Translations under genes and position numbers: made by a program
Source of the DNA: Protula sp. h YS-2021
Taxonomy: Eukaryota; Annelida; Polychaeta; Sabellida; Serpulidae
Assembly: GCA_949752745.1 (NCBI GenBank)
Contig: OX457027.1
Location: forward strand, 59,450,342 to 59,514,341
DNA length: 64,000 nucleotides
Direction: 5' to 3'
Notes under the pieces: generated by a model
Seen by the model: the letters and a program-made list of their open reading frames with translations, nothing else
Told to the model about the DNA's origin: nothing
Database searches by the model: none
Shown here: piece by piece, positions 47,755-56,080 of the stretch
Layout of the letters: every line of letters begins with the position of its first letter
Numbering within the stretch: position 1 is the stretch's first letter

Positions 47755-48112
47755 GATTAAAAATATCTTTCTTATATTTTGTTGATGTTATCCGTTTAGC
47801 TGCCTTTCGCCTTCTGACAGGTTTTGCAGGTTGTGCTCTCTTTTGTCTTCCTAACACATCACCAATGACAAGTTGTGCTACTCGGCCTGTAACATCTTTC
47901 GCGACATCTTTCGCAGCCTTTTTAAGATGTGGTGCAACGATTTTAGCCCCTGCCTTAAGCAGTGGAATAGCTTTGCGAGCCAATGATCCCAATATTGAAC
48001 CAATACCATCTCCATACTGTATTCGTGCTCCTTTAAATCCTGGTAATTCCTCGCCCACTTGACGAAGAAAATGGTTGCGATATGCTAACGGATCGTGTGT
48101 ATATGCTTTCAT
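47738..48112 (-). CDS. pVI-like minor capsid / membrane-active protein (tentative)
   Basis: The 124-residue protein begins MKAYTHDPLAYRNHFLRQVGEELPGF, then has an amphipathic Gly/Ala/Leu helix (GSILGSLARKAIPLLKAG) and a very basic C-terminus. QYGDG at residues 32-36 fits the adenain site (M/I/L/N/Q)-x-G-x-G, so cleavage would expose the helix, as in adenovirus protein VI. It sits between penton and capsid genes with 4- to 17-bp overlaps. Inference from context and pattern. Confidence 0.65.
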   Translation of the reverse strand: MKAYTHDPLAYRNHFLRQVGEELPGFKGARIQYGDGIGSILGSLARKAIPLLKAGAKIVAPHLKKAAKDVAKDVTGRVAQLVIGDVLGRQKRAQPAKPVRRRKAAKRITSTKYKKDIFNHVFNS

Positions 48113-48747
48113 AATGCTTTTGGTCGAAAATGAAGTTTACATATCACTTTCCCAGTTTGAAATGACACATTATGACCTGTGTCATCCTTAATATTCATTT
48201 CTATTGTGTCAAATTTGGATGTGTTTACAGTGACGTAATGAGGTTCTTCATAAGTTTTCATAATAATATCACCATCATACCCTTCAATGGGAACAGAACG
48301 TAGTAAAGGAACATAATAATCTCCAACTACTTGTGGCTCACGAATACTACAGTACACACAAAGTGTATAAAATCCATGTTTCACATCGGATTGATGTTCA
48401 GCAGGACCGGATTCTTTATACCATTTATCTGGTTTAAATCCTAAAATCTCAGCTAATCCAGTAGAAAAGACAATATCATAATCATTTCTTCAAATAAGAG
48501 AAACTTTTCGACTAATTTTATCATACTTTAACCTAATAGGGTTTGCATTAATAGATTTTTGTAATTCTGCATTTATTGCAGTACATATTTCAGGTATGAA
48601 TCTGTAGTAACCATATGGAATAGAAACTGGATAAAATACATCTGATGATGATCGATAATGAAGAGTATAGTCTATTCCTGGCCTCATTGTCGTCCATGTG
48701 TGTGGGTATTGAATTTCAGCTAAGGCTACTTCATATTTTTCGTTCAA
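48109..48747 (-). pseudogene. Penton-like minor capsid protein with in-frame stop
   Basis: The N-terminal part (from 48747) has KYEVALAEIQYPHTW, and the C-terminal part has HGFYTLCVYC, QVVGDYYVPLLRSVPIEG and FDTIEMNIKDDTG. These are conserved in the Polinton single-jelly-roll minor capsid protein. One in-frame TGA (48490-48492) splits it; otherwise the frame stays open. The true N-terminus is probably further upstream in a shifted frame (near 48770). Confidence 0.85.
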
Positions 48748-48941
48748 ACATATTGTACGAGGTAAACGAATTTGATAAGTAGAAGCCTTATTACATTGTC
48801 GTCTAAATTGTTATCTACATTGGTATCTACTACTTCTCCTTGACAACAAGCACTGACACACCTAATTTTTACAGGAATAGTATTTCCATTTTCTTTACAA
48901 CAACACCATAACTCTTTAATCCGTGTTAAAACGTTTCCCAT
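48744..48941 (-). CDS. Short Cys-rich frame upstream of penton
   Basis: A 65-residue frame (MGNVLTRIKELWCCC, then VKIRCVSACCQGEV) of unknown function. Its tail overlaps the region that should hold the penton N-terminus in another frame, so the last ~13 residues may not be real. The MGN start could be myristoylated; that is only a pattern match. Confidence 0.35.
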   Translation of the reverse strand: MGNVLTRIKELWCCCKENGNTIPVKIRCVSACCQGEVVDTNVDNNLDDNVIRLLLIKFVYLVQYV

Positions 48942-48949
48942 CCTTCTGG

Positions 48950-49508
48950 AAACAACCTTTGTTGACGTTGTTGTATCTCTTTTGTAATATCTGCACGAGT
49001 TGTCTTTTTGCCAAAAACAGTTTTGGGAATATTAGCGTCTACAATTTTTCTCAATAAACTGCTTCCAACCATGTGGTGGTTCTCGTCGTTCTTTTTTTCT
49101 TGTAGAAACCAATGCTTCTTTCAACAAATCAATAATGTTGGAATTTGGAATGACAGTACCCGTTTTTAAAACAAGTTCATTTTTATCTGTCCATCTCGAA
49201 CCATATTTCTTCAGTTCTTCCAGAAGTTGTGTTAGTTTTACATGATAAATAGGTTGAAAATGGGTTAGAAACTGTTGGGACTTTTCTGATTTTTCTGCTT
49301 TGGATGATGTAACAGGCTTTTGTTGTGATTGAGTTGTTCGTAAATGACGTCCAAGAACTTGAGACATTTCTATTGCCTTTTCACGAGTGCGTTTTCCACG
49401 TAAAAGTTTATTCACTTTCGTTTTGATTTCACCATCTTTTCCCTTCTTTTCTAACAACATTTTATATTCATATTCAGGAATGAGGACCATTTTCATAGTA
49501 TGTTTCAT
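48950..49508 (-). pseudogene. Conserved Polinton protein of unknown function
   Basis: The 158-residue frame (49508-49032) has IPEYEYKMLLEKK at the start and VIPNSNIIDLLKEALVSTRKK...PPHGWKQFI near the end. I recognise the style from other Polintons (basic, helical, P-x-G-W-x-x-F) but know no function. The following DNA (to about 48950) continues with a similar motif in another frame, so a frameshift near 49040 probably truncates it. Confidence 0.6.
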
Positions 49509-49831
49509 TTTAACAGCAACTGAGCTAACAAAGGTAATGCAAATTTAGCAATAGCTCCAATGAATCCTCCTTTCTGATTAACCAACTTCTTTTTTCTTTG
49601 CAGTGATATCTTCTTATCTGCCAGTGTGCGTAGGGTATGACGTTCACGCTTGAATTCCTTATACCTTTTTGAGCTTAAGGGTAAATGTCCTCGCAATATA
49701 TTCAAACAAATTTCAAACAAGCTAGTTAATTCCTCCTTAGTAGCTTGTTGTAGGAAGGATTTACGTCGTTTAGGCCCACTGCGTGCGAGCAAATGAAGAA
49801 AAGGTTGATTCGCTTGAATACGTTTAGACAT
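49505..49831 (-). CDS. pX-like small virion protein
   Basis: The 108-residue protein has a helical basic N-terminal region (FLHLLARSGPKRRKSFLQ, then ICLNILRGHLPLS) and KKLVNQKGGFIGAIAKFALP at the end. QKGG|F at residues 86-90 fits the adenain (M/I/L/N/Q)-x-G-G-x site, releasing a hydrophobic C-terminal peptide. It resembles adenovirus pX-like proteins reported in Polintons and adintoviruses. It overlaps the next gene by 4 bp and is intact. Confidence 0.7.
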   Translation of the reverse strand: MSKRIQANQPFLHLLARSGPKRRKSFLQQATKEELTSLFEICLNILRGHLPLSSKRYKEFKRERHTLRTLADKKISLQRKKKLVNQKGGFIGAIAKFALPLLAQLLLK

Positions 49832-49881
49832 CTTGGCTGCGAATGGTCAAGTGACTTGGTTCTTGTTCATACGCTACTTTA

Positions 49882-50469
49882 TCAACATATACGTAATGTG
49901 TATCTTTTGGTAAAATGCCTGTACGAATACGAATACGGCTTCAAGTCAATGAATAAATAGCCATTAGGTTTGCTCGTAGCATCTTGATAGGTTTCTATTA
50001 GAAATTTAGATTTTCCAGGATACATTTGTCGCGCTAATGTACTTATTTGTTGACTGTCTCTAGGATTTTTAAACAGAATGATGTAATGTGTATTCAAACT
50101 AATATTTCGCATTTCTCTACCATGATGGAACAAATTATGCACAATAAAAATAAGGCTTAGATTTTGATGACTGCTGCCAACACTAAAGAGACGTGTCATA
50201 CGCTCATCACTATGAGATTTGGTCATTAAGTCATCAATGATGAGTAAGTTTGGTGTTTTCGGGTTAAAACGCTCTTCAATGTCATCTGGAATGCCTTGGT
50301 AAAATTCCACACCCTTCAGTCCCTTGTATAAAGGCTGATCTGCTGCATAGAGCCATAAAATGGTTTTTCGTGAGGGTTTAATTAACTTTTGTTCTAGAAT
50401 TTCTCTAACTAGAGACGTTTTACCACTGCCTGTAGGTCCAGAGACCAAACCTGTGCATGGATGCTTCAT
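49882..50469 (-). pseudogene. Packaging ATPase (FtsK/HerA-A32 type), C-terminus frameshifted
   Basis: Walker A is GPTGSGKT (residues 11-18) and Walker B LLIIDD (75-80), followed by SLIFIVHNLFH and a C-terminal GYLFIDLKP. This is the Polinton genome-packaging ATPase. After IDLKP the frame changes at a small duplication (cgtattcgtattcg, near 49935-49950); the expected tail lies in another frame up to about 49835. The ATPase core is intact, so partial function is possible. Confidence 0.9.
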
Positions 50470-51564
50470 TTTCGAATATCAGTTTCTTTCACCCAACTGT
50501 TAAACTTCTTTGGCCAACCTAACCACTTCACAAATAATTCTTTAACACCTCGTCTTCTTCGTGTTTTCAACACCTTTTCAGTTCTGTAGACAGATTCAAT
50601 ATCTTTTGTTACTTTCTGCAGTTCTTCTTCATAGAAACATCCATCAATATCCTCGTCTAAAAAGTCTTTCACACGATATAAGTGTATTCCTTGCTTCTTA
50701 CAACGATGTGTGATAATAAAGACTTCTTGCGTCCACTTTATATGATAATCCCGTTGAAATACATATTTTATGTGGAAAATGCGAACCTGATCACCAATTT
50801 TAAATTTGTAAGGTTTTTTCTTCTTTGGTTTCAATTTCAATTTGTCTACATACATATACTTCCACACTTTTGATTCGATGTCTTTACGAATATCTGCAGG
50901 AGCATACTTATTAGGGAGGGAGCCATGAGGTCTATGGTTGTAATTATACATAGTCTGGAAGGATGTCCATATAGCGATAAGTTTGATTATGTAGGAAATA
51001 TCGATACATCATTCCCTTTAGAGTACGAATGACTCTCTCAGCAAAGTTGGCTTTGGTTTCATTCTTTGTTGTATAGGCATGTATTCCCTCCTTCTTCAAA
51101 AATGCTTTTACCCATCTGTTTTTAAATTCAGTTCCTTTATCTGACCTTAGAGTTCGTGGTCTTCGTTGTGTTTCATAAAAATTTTTTTGAAAGGCTTCTA
51201 TGACACTGGTATGTGATTTATTAGGTATTGGCTGCACCCACAAATATTTGGAAAACACATCAATGACAACCAATAAAAAGCGGGTGTCCTCATTATAGGG
51301 AGCTGTTTCCCATGTCAGCTAAATCAATATCCCACATGTCATCAATGCCACGTGTAATGACACGTTGCCTTTTAAACCTATATTTTACAGGTTGTAGTAA
51401 ACTGAAGGCATCTTGATCCTGTAACCATTTCTTCACTTGCGAATAAGTGACTGGTTGATCATGTTTTTTTTTAATATGTGATAAAGTTTGGAAAGGCCAG
51501 CAAATGCCCCAGGTTGTCCAGGTTTAAAGTAAATATTGGTTAAGTAGTCTTTCCACGTCGACAT
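50466..51564 (-). pseudogene. Retroviral-type integrase with C-terminal chromodomain
   Basis: Probable start is ATG at 51564. The catalytic core has VIDVFSKYLWV (Asp), LRSDKGTEF (Asp) and NFAERVIRTLKG (Glu), giving D-D-E. A GDQVRIFHIKYVFQRDY segment follows, then a chromodomain (EKVLKTRRRRGVKELFVKWLGWP...SWVKETDI). Frame breaks occur at the T/A run near 51465, near 51300 and near 50948. In Polintons this enzyme inserts the element with a 6-bp duplication. Confidence 0.93.
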
Positions 51565-51599
51565 GATGAATGAAAAAGCGTTTCTCAACAGAACACTTT

Positions 51600-51955
51600 T
51601 TATTTTATAACTCAGTCAACATATTTTACAAATCAAGTATTGATACAATGGTGTGAATAACTGCAGACCATTTGTCTTCAATGAACACTAACCAACTACT
51701 GAGTTCATCTAATGTAATAGCATCTAAACCATATTTTTTACAACGTTGATTTGCATTCTCTAACACTTTATTTAATGAATATAATATTTAGCTTCATTCC
51801 AGTATGAAAAGACACATGCAGAATGACAAGTATGTTCTGAACACTTCATGTTGAGAAGCAGGACCTACTAAACATGCAAACTTTTTTACAGCTAATAACA
51901 TTTCTTCACAATACGTTTTTTGTACGAATTTATTGTCTTAATGTAACGTCTGTCA
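51600..51955 (-). pseudogene. Remnant of another PC4-like small gene (weak)
   Basis: Minus-strand reading gives MKCSEHTCHSACVFSYWNEA near 51850 and, after a frame change, KKYGLDAITLDELSSWLVFIED near 51720-51660. The ITL...W..FI pattern resembles the small PC4-like proteins elsewhere in this element. Broken and uncertain. Confidence 0.3.
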
Positions 51956-52234
51956 TTATACTGCAGCATAGATTAACCACTCTCTCACTTCATCAAACAG
52001 TCTTGGATCAAATCGAGCAAAGTGATATGCTGCTTCCACATCAAACTCCTCAGCTCCAGCAATGTTTGACTCTTTGATGAAATCCTCACGCAAGTTTGAC
52101 AAGTTCAGCATGGAATGAGCAAGTTCCCAATAGATGTCAAAGTGTTCCAGTTGTTGTTCAACAGTTCCAAAACGTGCTAGTTCACTTATCATGTAGTCCA
52201 CAAACTTGTTCTTGAAACATGCTTCTACATCCAT
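51956..52234 (-). CDS. ~92-residue protein, paralogue 1 of an unrecognised family
   Basis: From the Met at 52234 it reads MDVEACFKNKFVDYMISELARFG, a helical middle, then EEFDVEAAYHFARFDPRLFDEVREWL. An earlier Met exists at 52255; I prefer 52234 because paralogue 2 starts with MDV. It shares the MDV-x-FK...DxM(I)...L start and (F)D-(F/V)-(D/E)-(S/A)-A...AR end with the proteins at 52741 and 53824. Function unknown. Confidence 0.7.
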   Translation of the reverse strand: MDVEACFKNKFVDYMISELARFGTVEQQLEHFDIYWELAHSMLNLSNLREDFIKESNIAGAEEFDVEAAYHFARFDPRLFDEVREWLIYAAV

Positions 52235-52294
52235 CCATATATTTGCTAAAAACATGTCTGCACACCATGACGTTTGATAAGATAATGAAAAGTC

Positions 52295-52729
52295 TCACCA
52301 CAACATTTCTAACAACTTTCCCATAATATTCTGACCAGGATATGAAGGAGATGACAATTGTTTCACACCAGCTCCCCACCAATGATCATACGTTGCTTCA
52401 ACTAAAGTTTTGTCTTTACATTCTTTTAAATTGTTGCGAAACAATACACACTGATTCCATTTGACTTGTAAAACATCTTGCATTTTGCTTATCTTCACTG
52501 TATGCCATAACGGACATGGCTTTATCACTTTAGCAATACGGTTTGCTTCATATCCATTTCTACATGAAGCAATGGCTGAAGCAATATCTTGGCGGTGATG
52601 AAAAACTGCTTTCTCATATTGATACAAAGCTTCACTTGAGTTGAACACATGTCCATACTTTTCAAGTCGTGTTGGAAACATGTTTGAAAGAACGTCCTTG
52701 TGACCGCTAAATGGTACAAGATTCTCCAT
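52295..52729 (-). CDS. NADAR-domain protein (YbiA-like N-glycosidase family)
   Basis: From Met at 52729 the protein reads ENLVPFSGHKDVLSNMFPTRLE, then FNSSEALYQYEKAVFH, EANRIAKVI, VEATYDHWWGAGV and YPGQNIMGKLLEMLW. These are the ordered landmarks of the NADAR/YbiA superfamily: FSN, the SSExxYQxxKA box with conserved Glu, EAxxDxxWGxG, and PGxNxxGxxLM. Known members cleave N-glycosidic bonds of riboflavin intermediates, and some have been reported to act on ADP-ribosylated guanine. The frame is intact and lies between two paralogous genes. The longer start at 52777 overlaps the upstream gene. Confidence 0.85.
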   Translation of the reverse strand: MENLVPFSGHKDVLSNMFPTRLEKYGHVFNSSEALYQYEKAVFHHRQDIASAIASCRNGYEANRIAKVIKPCPLWHTVKISKMQDVLQVKWNQCVLFRNNLKECKDKTLVEATYDHWWGAGVKQLSSPSYPGQNIMGKLLEMLW

Positions 52730-52740
52730 GTTGACTTTGT

Positions 52741-53031
52741 TTATTCTGACATGTCGGTTTCCTCTTCTTTGCTGCAATCTCTCAAATAATCAACCACGGT
52801 GAAATAAACTTCCACATCAGTGCGGGCAGAATAAAGCGCAGAATCAAAGTCAAAGTCAGAATCTTCTATTCCACTTTTATGACTTTCTCCAAGAAATCTT
52901 GAATGTAGTTCAATCACATCAAGACTATGATGCAAAGCGTCTAAATGATAAAGTTGATAGTCTGGAGTGCCACAGCAGGCAAGTTTAACAATCATCAAGT
53001 CAACATAAGCCTTTTTAAAACATACGTCCAT
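52741..53031 (-). CDS. ~96-residue protein, paralogue 2 of the unrecognised family
   Basis: MDVCFKKAYVDLMIVKLACCG at the start and SDFDFDSALYSARTDVEVYF near the end align with the proteins at 51956-52234 and 53824-54105. Predicted mostly alpha-helical and acidic. Intact. It lies just upstream of the NADAR gene on the same strand, so they may be co-expressed. Confidence 0.7.
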   Translation of the reverse strand: MDVCFKKAYVDLMIVKLACCGTPDYQLYHLDALHHSLDVIELHSRFLGESHKSGIEDSDFDFDSALYSARTDVEVYFTVVDYLRDCSKEEETDMSE

Positions 53032-53054
53032 CTTGTTTCAGTGTCTTATGACTT

Positions 53055-53705
53055 TTACTTTGCTTCACAGACTTTAAGTACTCCACACTTGCTGCAGAAG
53101 TTGTTTGGTTCGCACATCTTGCAATTGTACTTGTGACAGTGGCAATCATAATCCTCCAAGTATCCACAAGCACCACAATAGTCACAGGTAAGTCCAAGTT
53201 GATTTTGCACATTCATGTTCTCCAATTGAACTTCAGCCAGCCTTTTCTTGGATAGTTTTGACACCAGCATTCGACCATCCTTTTGCATCTTGATAGGAGT
53301 GATGACATGACATTCCGTACATAGGGCTGAGTTAATGTTATCCATCTCCTGAAGCAATGTCTCCCATTCACCATCATTCATGTTGATGTGATATGTGTAT
53401 TCTTTCCCTTGAAACCGTGATGTATGGACAAAACTCACATAACGCATATCCAAGTATGAAATGACTTCAAGCCACTTCGTTTCTGTTAAGTACAGTTTGA
53501 AGCCAATGTTGCGTAATCCTGTCAAGTTCTGACACACAATCTTCCACAAAGATGGTGAATAAGCACACCATCTCTCTCCACGTGTGATGCGAAGAAATGG
53601 TCCAAATTCTCCATGCTCCACAGTAATGGTTAAGTTAGCACTAATTTTAAAGCTGCTTGTCTTGTTCTCCATGGCTGCACAATGAAATGATACCTGTGAG
53701 TCCAC
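53055..53705 (-). CDS. PC4-like repeats plus zinc-ribbon-like protein
   Basis: The 216-residue frame has three strand-rich modules, each ending in a W-containing helix: YSPSLWKIVCQNL, KLYLTETKWLEVISYL and YHINMNDGEWETLLQEM. Then come CTECH and a Cys-rich tail CDYCGACGYLEDYDCHCHKYNCKMC...CSKCG, which should bind two or three zinc ions. A later start (Met near 53672, ENKTSSF) is possible. It looks like a fused version of the left-arm small proteins. Intact; role unknown, perhaps nucleic-acid binding. Confidence 0.6.
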   Translation of the reverse strand: MDSQVSFHCAAMENKTSSFKISANLTITVEHGEFGPFLRITRGERWCAYSPSLWKIVCQNLTGLRNIGFKLYLTETKWLEVISYLDMRYVSFVHTSRFQGKEYTYHINMNDGEWETLLQEMDNINSALCTECHVITPIKMQKDGRMLVSKLSKKRLAEVQLENMNVQNQLGLTCDYCGACGYLEDYDCHCHKYNCKMCEPNNFCSKCGVLKVCEAK

Positions 53706-53823
53706 TCCCTTTTATACCCAACTATACCCAGCAAACGTCTTGCAATGTTTTGAATTCACTTCAAGTCGTCCATGGTTGAATCGGACAAGTTCGGATGCAT
53801 TCGTTGTCAATGGAATGTCATCA

Positions 53824-54105
53824 TCATAATGTAAAAATGATTCTTGCAGCTACATGTAACATGAGCTCAACTGCCCAAATTGTATTCGCGTTGATAAATG
53901 CTGAATCAATGTCGTAAGTTAATGGCAAATGCAGTTCTTCACATTCGCGTAGAAATGAGTGGATGAAACGATCTCTTGGAATGGTCTTTCCAACCGCTTC
54001 CCAATGCTGATGCAAATTCTTCACTTGCAACATAAAACCCGATTCAAAAGCAGGAAGCTTTGAAAACATCCAGTCAGCTTAATTCACTTTGAAGACGTCA
54101 TCCAT
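53824..54105 (-). pseudogene. Paralogue 3 of the unrecognised family, with in-frame stop
   Basis: From Met at 54105 (MDDVFKVN) an in-frame TAA occurs at 54079-54081, then the frame continues as ADWMFSKLPAF... to YDIDSAFINANTIWAVELMLHVA. The start, the spacing and the Y/F-D-(I/F)-D-S-A box match paralogues 1 and 2. A TATAAATA lies about 65 bp upstream on this strand (54169-54176). Broken by one stop. Confidence 0.6.
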
Positions 54106-54168
54106 GGTCTCTACACATCGATGAAGAAGCAATGTTGACATTGTGAATGATTTTTCTCGTCACACATG

Positions 54169-54176
54169 TATTTATA
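54169..54176 (-). promoter_or_regulatory. TATA-like box of the Polinton right arm
   Basis: TATAAATA on the minus strand, within a sequence shared with the left arm (tacatcaaagt.gtataaa), about 30-65 bp before the first right-arm gene. Motif match only. Confidence 0.45.
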
Positions 54177-54724
54177 CTACTTTGATGTAATCAAAATATG
54201 GTGTGTAACTTGTTCAAACTTGTTAACATTGCTGACTCAGCAGAATTAAAACTAAACTGAATCAAACAGTGAAATTTTCATACAAATTGGTTAAGCATAA
54301 CGACAGTTAGGTCACTATTAAGTTAAAATGGCGGCATGCGACAAAAATGCATACAGCCGTCGGTGCAACTAGCCCATGGCTATGTTAAAACTAGATATAA
54401 AACTGAATCAAACTGTGAAATTTCCATACAAATCGGTCAAGCATCACGAAAGTTATCGCAATTTTAAGTAAGGGGGGTCCTGTCCCGACTGCCGGCTGGG
54501 GGGGGGGGGGGTCTGTCCCGACTGCCGGCTAGGGGGGGGGGGGTCCCGACTGCCGGCTGGGGGGGGATGCTGTCCTGACTGCCGGCTAGGGGGGTCTGTC
54601 CTGACTGCCGGCTGGGGGGTCTGTCCTGACCGCCGGCTAGGGGGGTCTGTCAAGACTGCCGGCTGGGGGGGAGGGGGGAGGGGGTATGACGTCACTGAGC
54701 TGGAACTCTCCTTTTCATACTACT
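54170..54724. repeat. Polinton right terminal inverted repeat
   Basis: The outer ~45 bp are nearly identical to the left end in inverse (two differences seen). Inner parts match in patches, interrupted by a minisatellite expansion. Confidence 0.85.
54478..54672. repeat. GCCGGC minisatellite inside the right TIR, ~7 copies
   Basis: Unit about 25-30 bp: gactgccggctggggggtct (plus gtcc). About seven copies with variable G-run length. The left TIR has one copy, so this is an expansion on one side only. Confidence 0.9.
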
Positions 54725-54730
54725 ACCAAG

Positions 54731-55489
54731 ATCAGGTTGCTATATTTAAAAATTACTTAAAATCAAATTTAAAATTTAAAATCCATAAATAAAACCAATG
54801 ATGTTTACAAAATGTTGAAGTGGGAAAACGACAATTTACAATTATAAACCAGTCTTTATTGATAAAGAACATGATACTGAGAAATAAACATTCCGCGACA
54901 TAATCATTTGTTATTACGTACGTTAGTGGATATGAATTTTCCTTTTGGCGTTTCCAAATCTATTATGTATAAACATTTATGTCAGGCCACAAATACGTAC
55001 GGGCTTGTTTCTCATCTCTAATATCGTTTAATCTTTGACCCGGCCAACCGACGATCTGTTTTCTATTATTTTGGCAATTTCCATGACCCCTCATTAGAGA
55101 AGTTTCCTGTGGTTTAAGTGTTAAATAAAACGTTTAAATTACGTAAAACACTTAACAGTTTAGAAGTTGCCCCTTTGAAGTGTTTTTGCTGTGGACACGC
55201 GGGCGCTGAAGGCACATCAGCAAATGTTCAGGATAAATTCTCCTCGGAAGGACCATTTTCATTACTTTTTCTGCTTTCTGGGTAGTTACTTTTTACTTCA
55301 ACATTTTACACATCTGGCCGGCTGGTCCATTTCTTCACTTTTTAATGGGACTATATTGACGATAAGCCGCTTACGCCTGAGAGGGGACAGGCAGAAGATA
55401 TTGTCCCGACATCACCCAAACGTATACCTGACGTTGCGGCTTCGACCGGACAAAATCCCAACATTAAGAACGATTGTAATTTGGTGGTG
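54731..55489. other. No gene seen
   Basis: AT-rich intergenic DNA right of the Polinton. A 99-codon open frame (55191-55490) has no recognisable domain. Confidence 0.5.
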
Positions 55490-56080
55490 ATTTGTCGCGA
55501 CCATCATTGGACGTCTGACCAACAACCAAAACACTCGGTCGCAAACCAAAGCACTAAAATTTTCCCCAACGTTTGATCAACGTTTTGGTGCAACATTAAA
55601 CAGACATCGGAAAATCGACGTTGGGATAACAACCAATCAAGAGCTTCATTGTGTTATCGCCCACCGAAAATGGAAGCCATCACAGGTAACTTCGAAAATT
55701 GACAGAAATGAGCACGTAAAAGATTGGGAGTTTTAGGACTGCGCAACTTTTTTCTCGCCTACTTTTGAAAAATATCCATATAATGGACGTCATAGACAGA
55801 CCTGCATGACCGAAAGAGCCAAGGGTACTTTGACGGAGGGGTGACCACGACACTTTATAATTGTTGCAGTTTGGATGCCTTTCCTAGATTAATATCTTCG
55901 CGACATCTATACAACGTCGGGAAACGCTGTTTCGACTTCCATCTGCAAGTTATTCAAGACGCTGATCAGACGTCGGATAATCAACGTTTATCCAACGTTG
56001 GCAGGAAGACGTTGTTTCCACTTCAACCAACACCCGACTTCGATCCGACATTGATGCAACGTCGCAATGTTTACAATCTT
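55490..56080. repeat. Degenerate CAACGTTG-rich repeat block
   Basis: Short units such as 'ccaacgtttgatcaacgttt', 'gacgttgggataacaaccaa' and 'caacgtttatccaacgttgg' recur with many changes over about 600 bp. It looks like an old minisatellite or foldback repeat. No coding sense. Confidence 0.5.

Larger units (their letters stand above)
40075..54724. mobile_element. Polinton/Maverick DNA transposon, full length, decayed
   Basis: The element is 14,650 bp, starts AGTAGTATGAAAAGGAG at both ends in inverse, and is flanked by the identical 6-bp sequence ACCAAG (40069-40074 and 54725-54730). Polintons start with AGT-like ends and make 6-bp target duplications. It encodes protein-primed DNA polymerase B, integrase with chromodomain, packaging ATPase, adenain-like protease, double-jelly-roll major capsid, penton and minor capsid proteins, plus accessory genes. 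Left-arm genes read (+), right-arm genes (-), converging near 45.8 kb. Multiple stops and frameshifts in polymerase, integrase, ATPase, penton and capsid genes show that this copy is not autonomous. Confidence 0.98.

Noticed and set aside
55191..55490. 99-codon plus-strand frame right of the Polinton
   Set aside because: No domain or conserved pattern, and its 3' end runs toward the degenerate repeat block.
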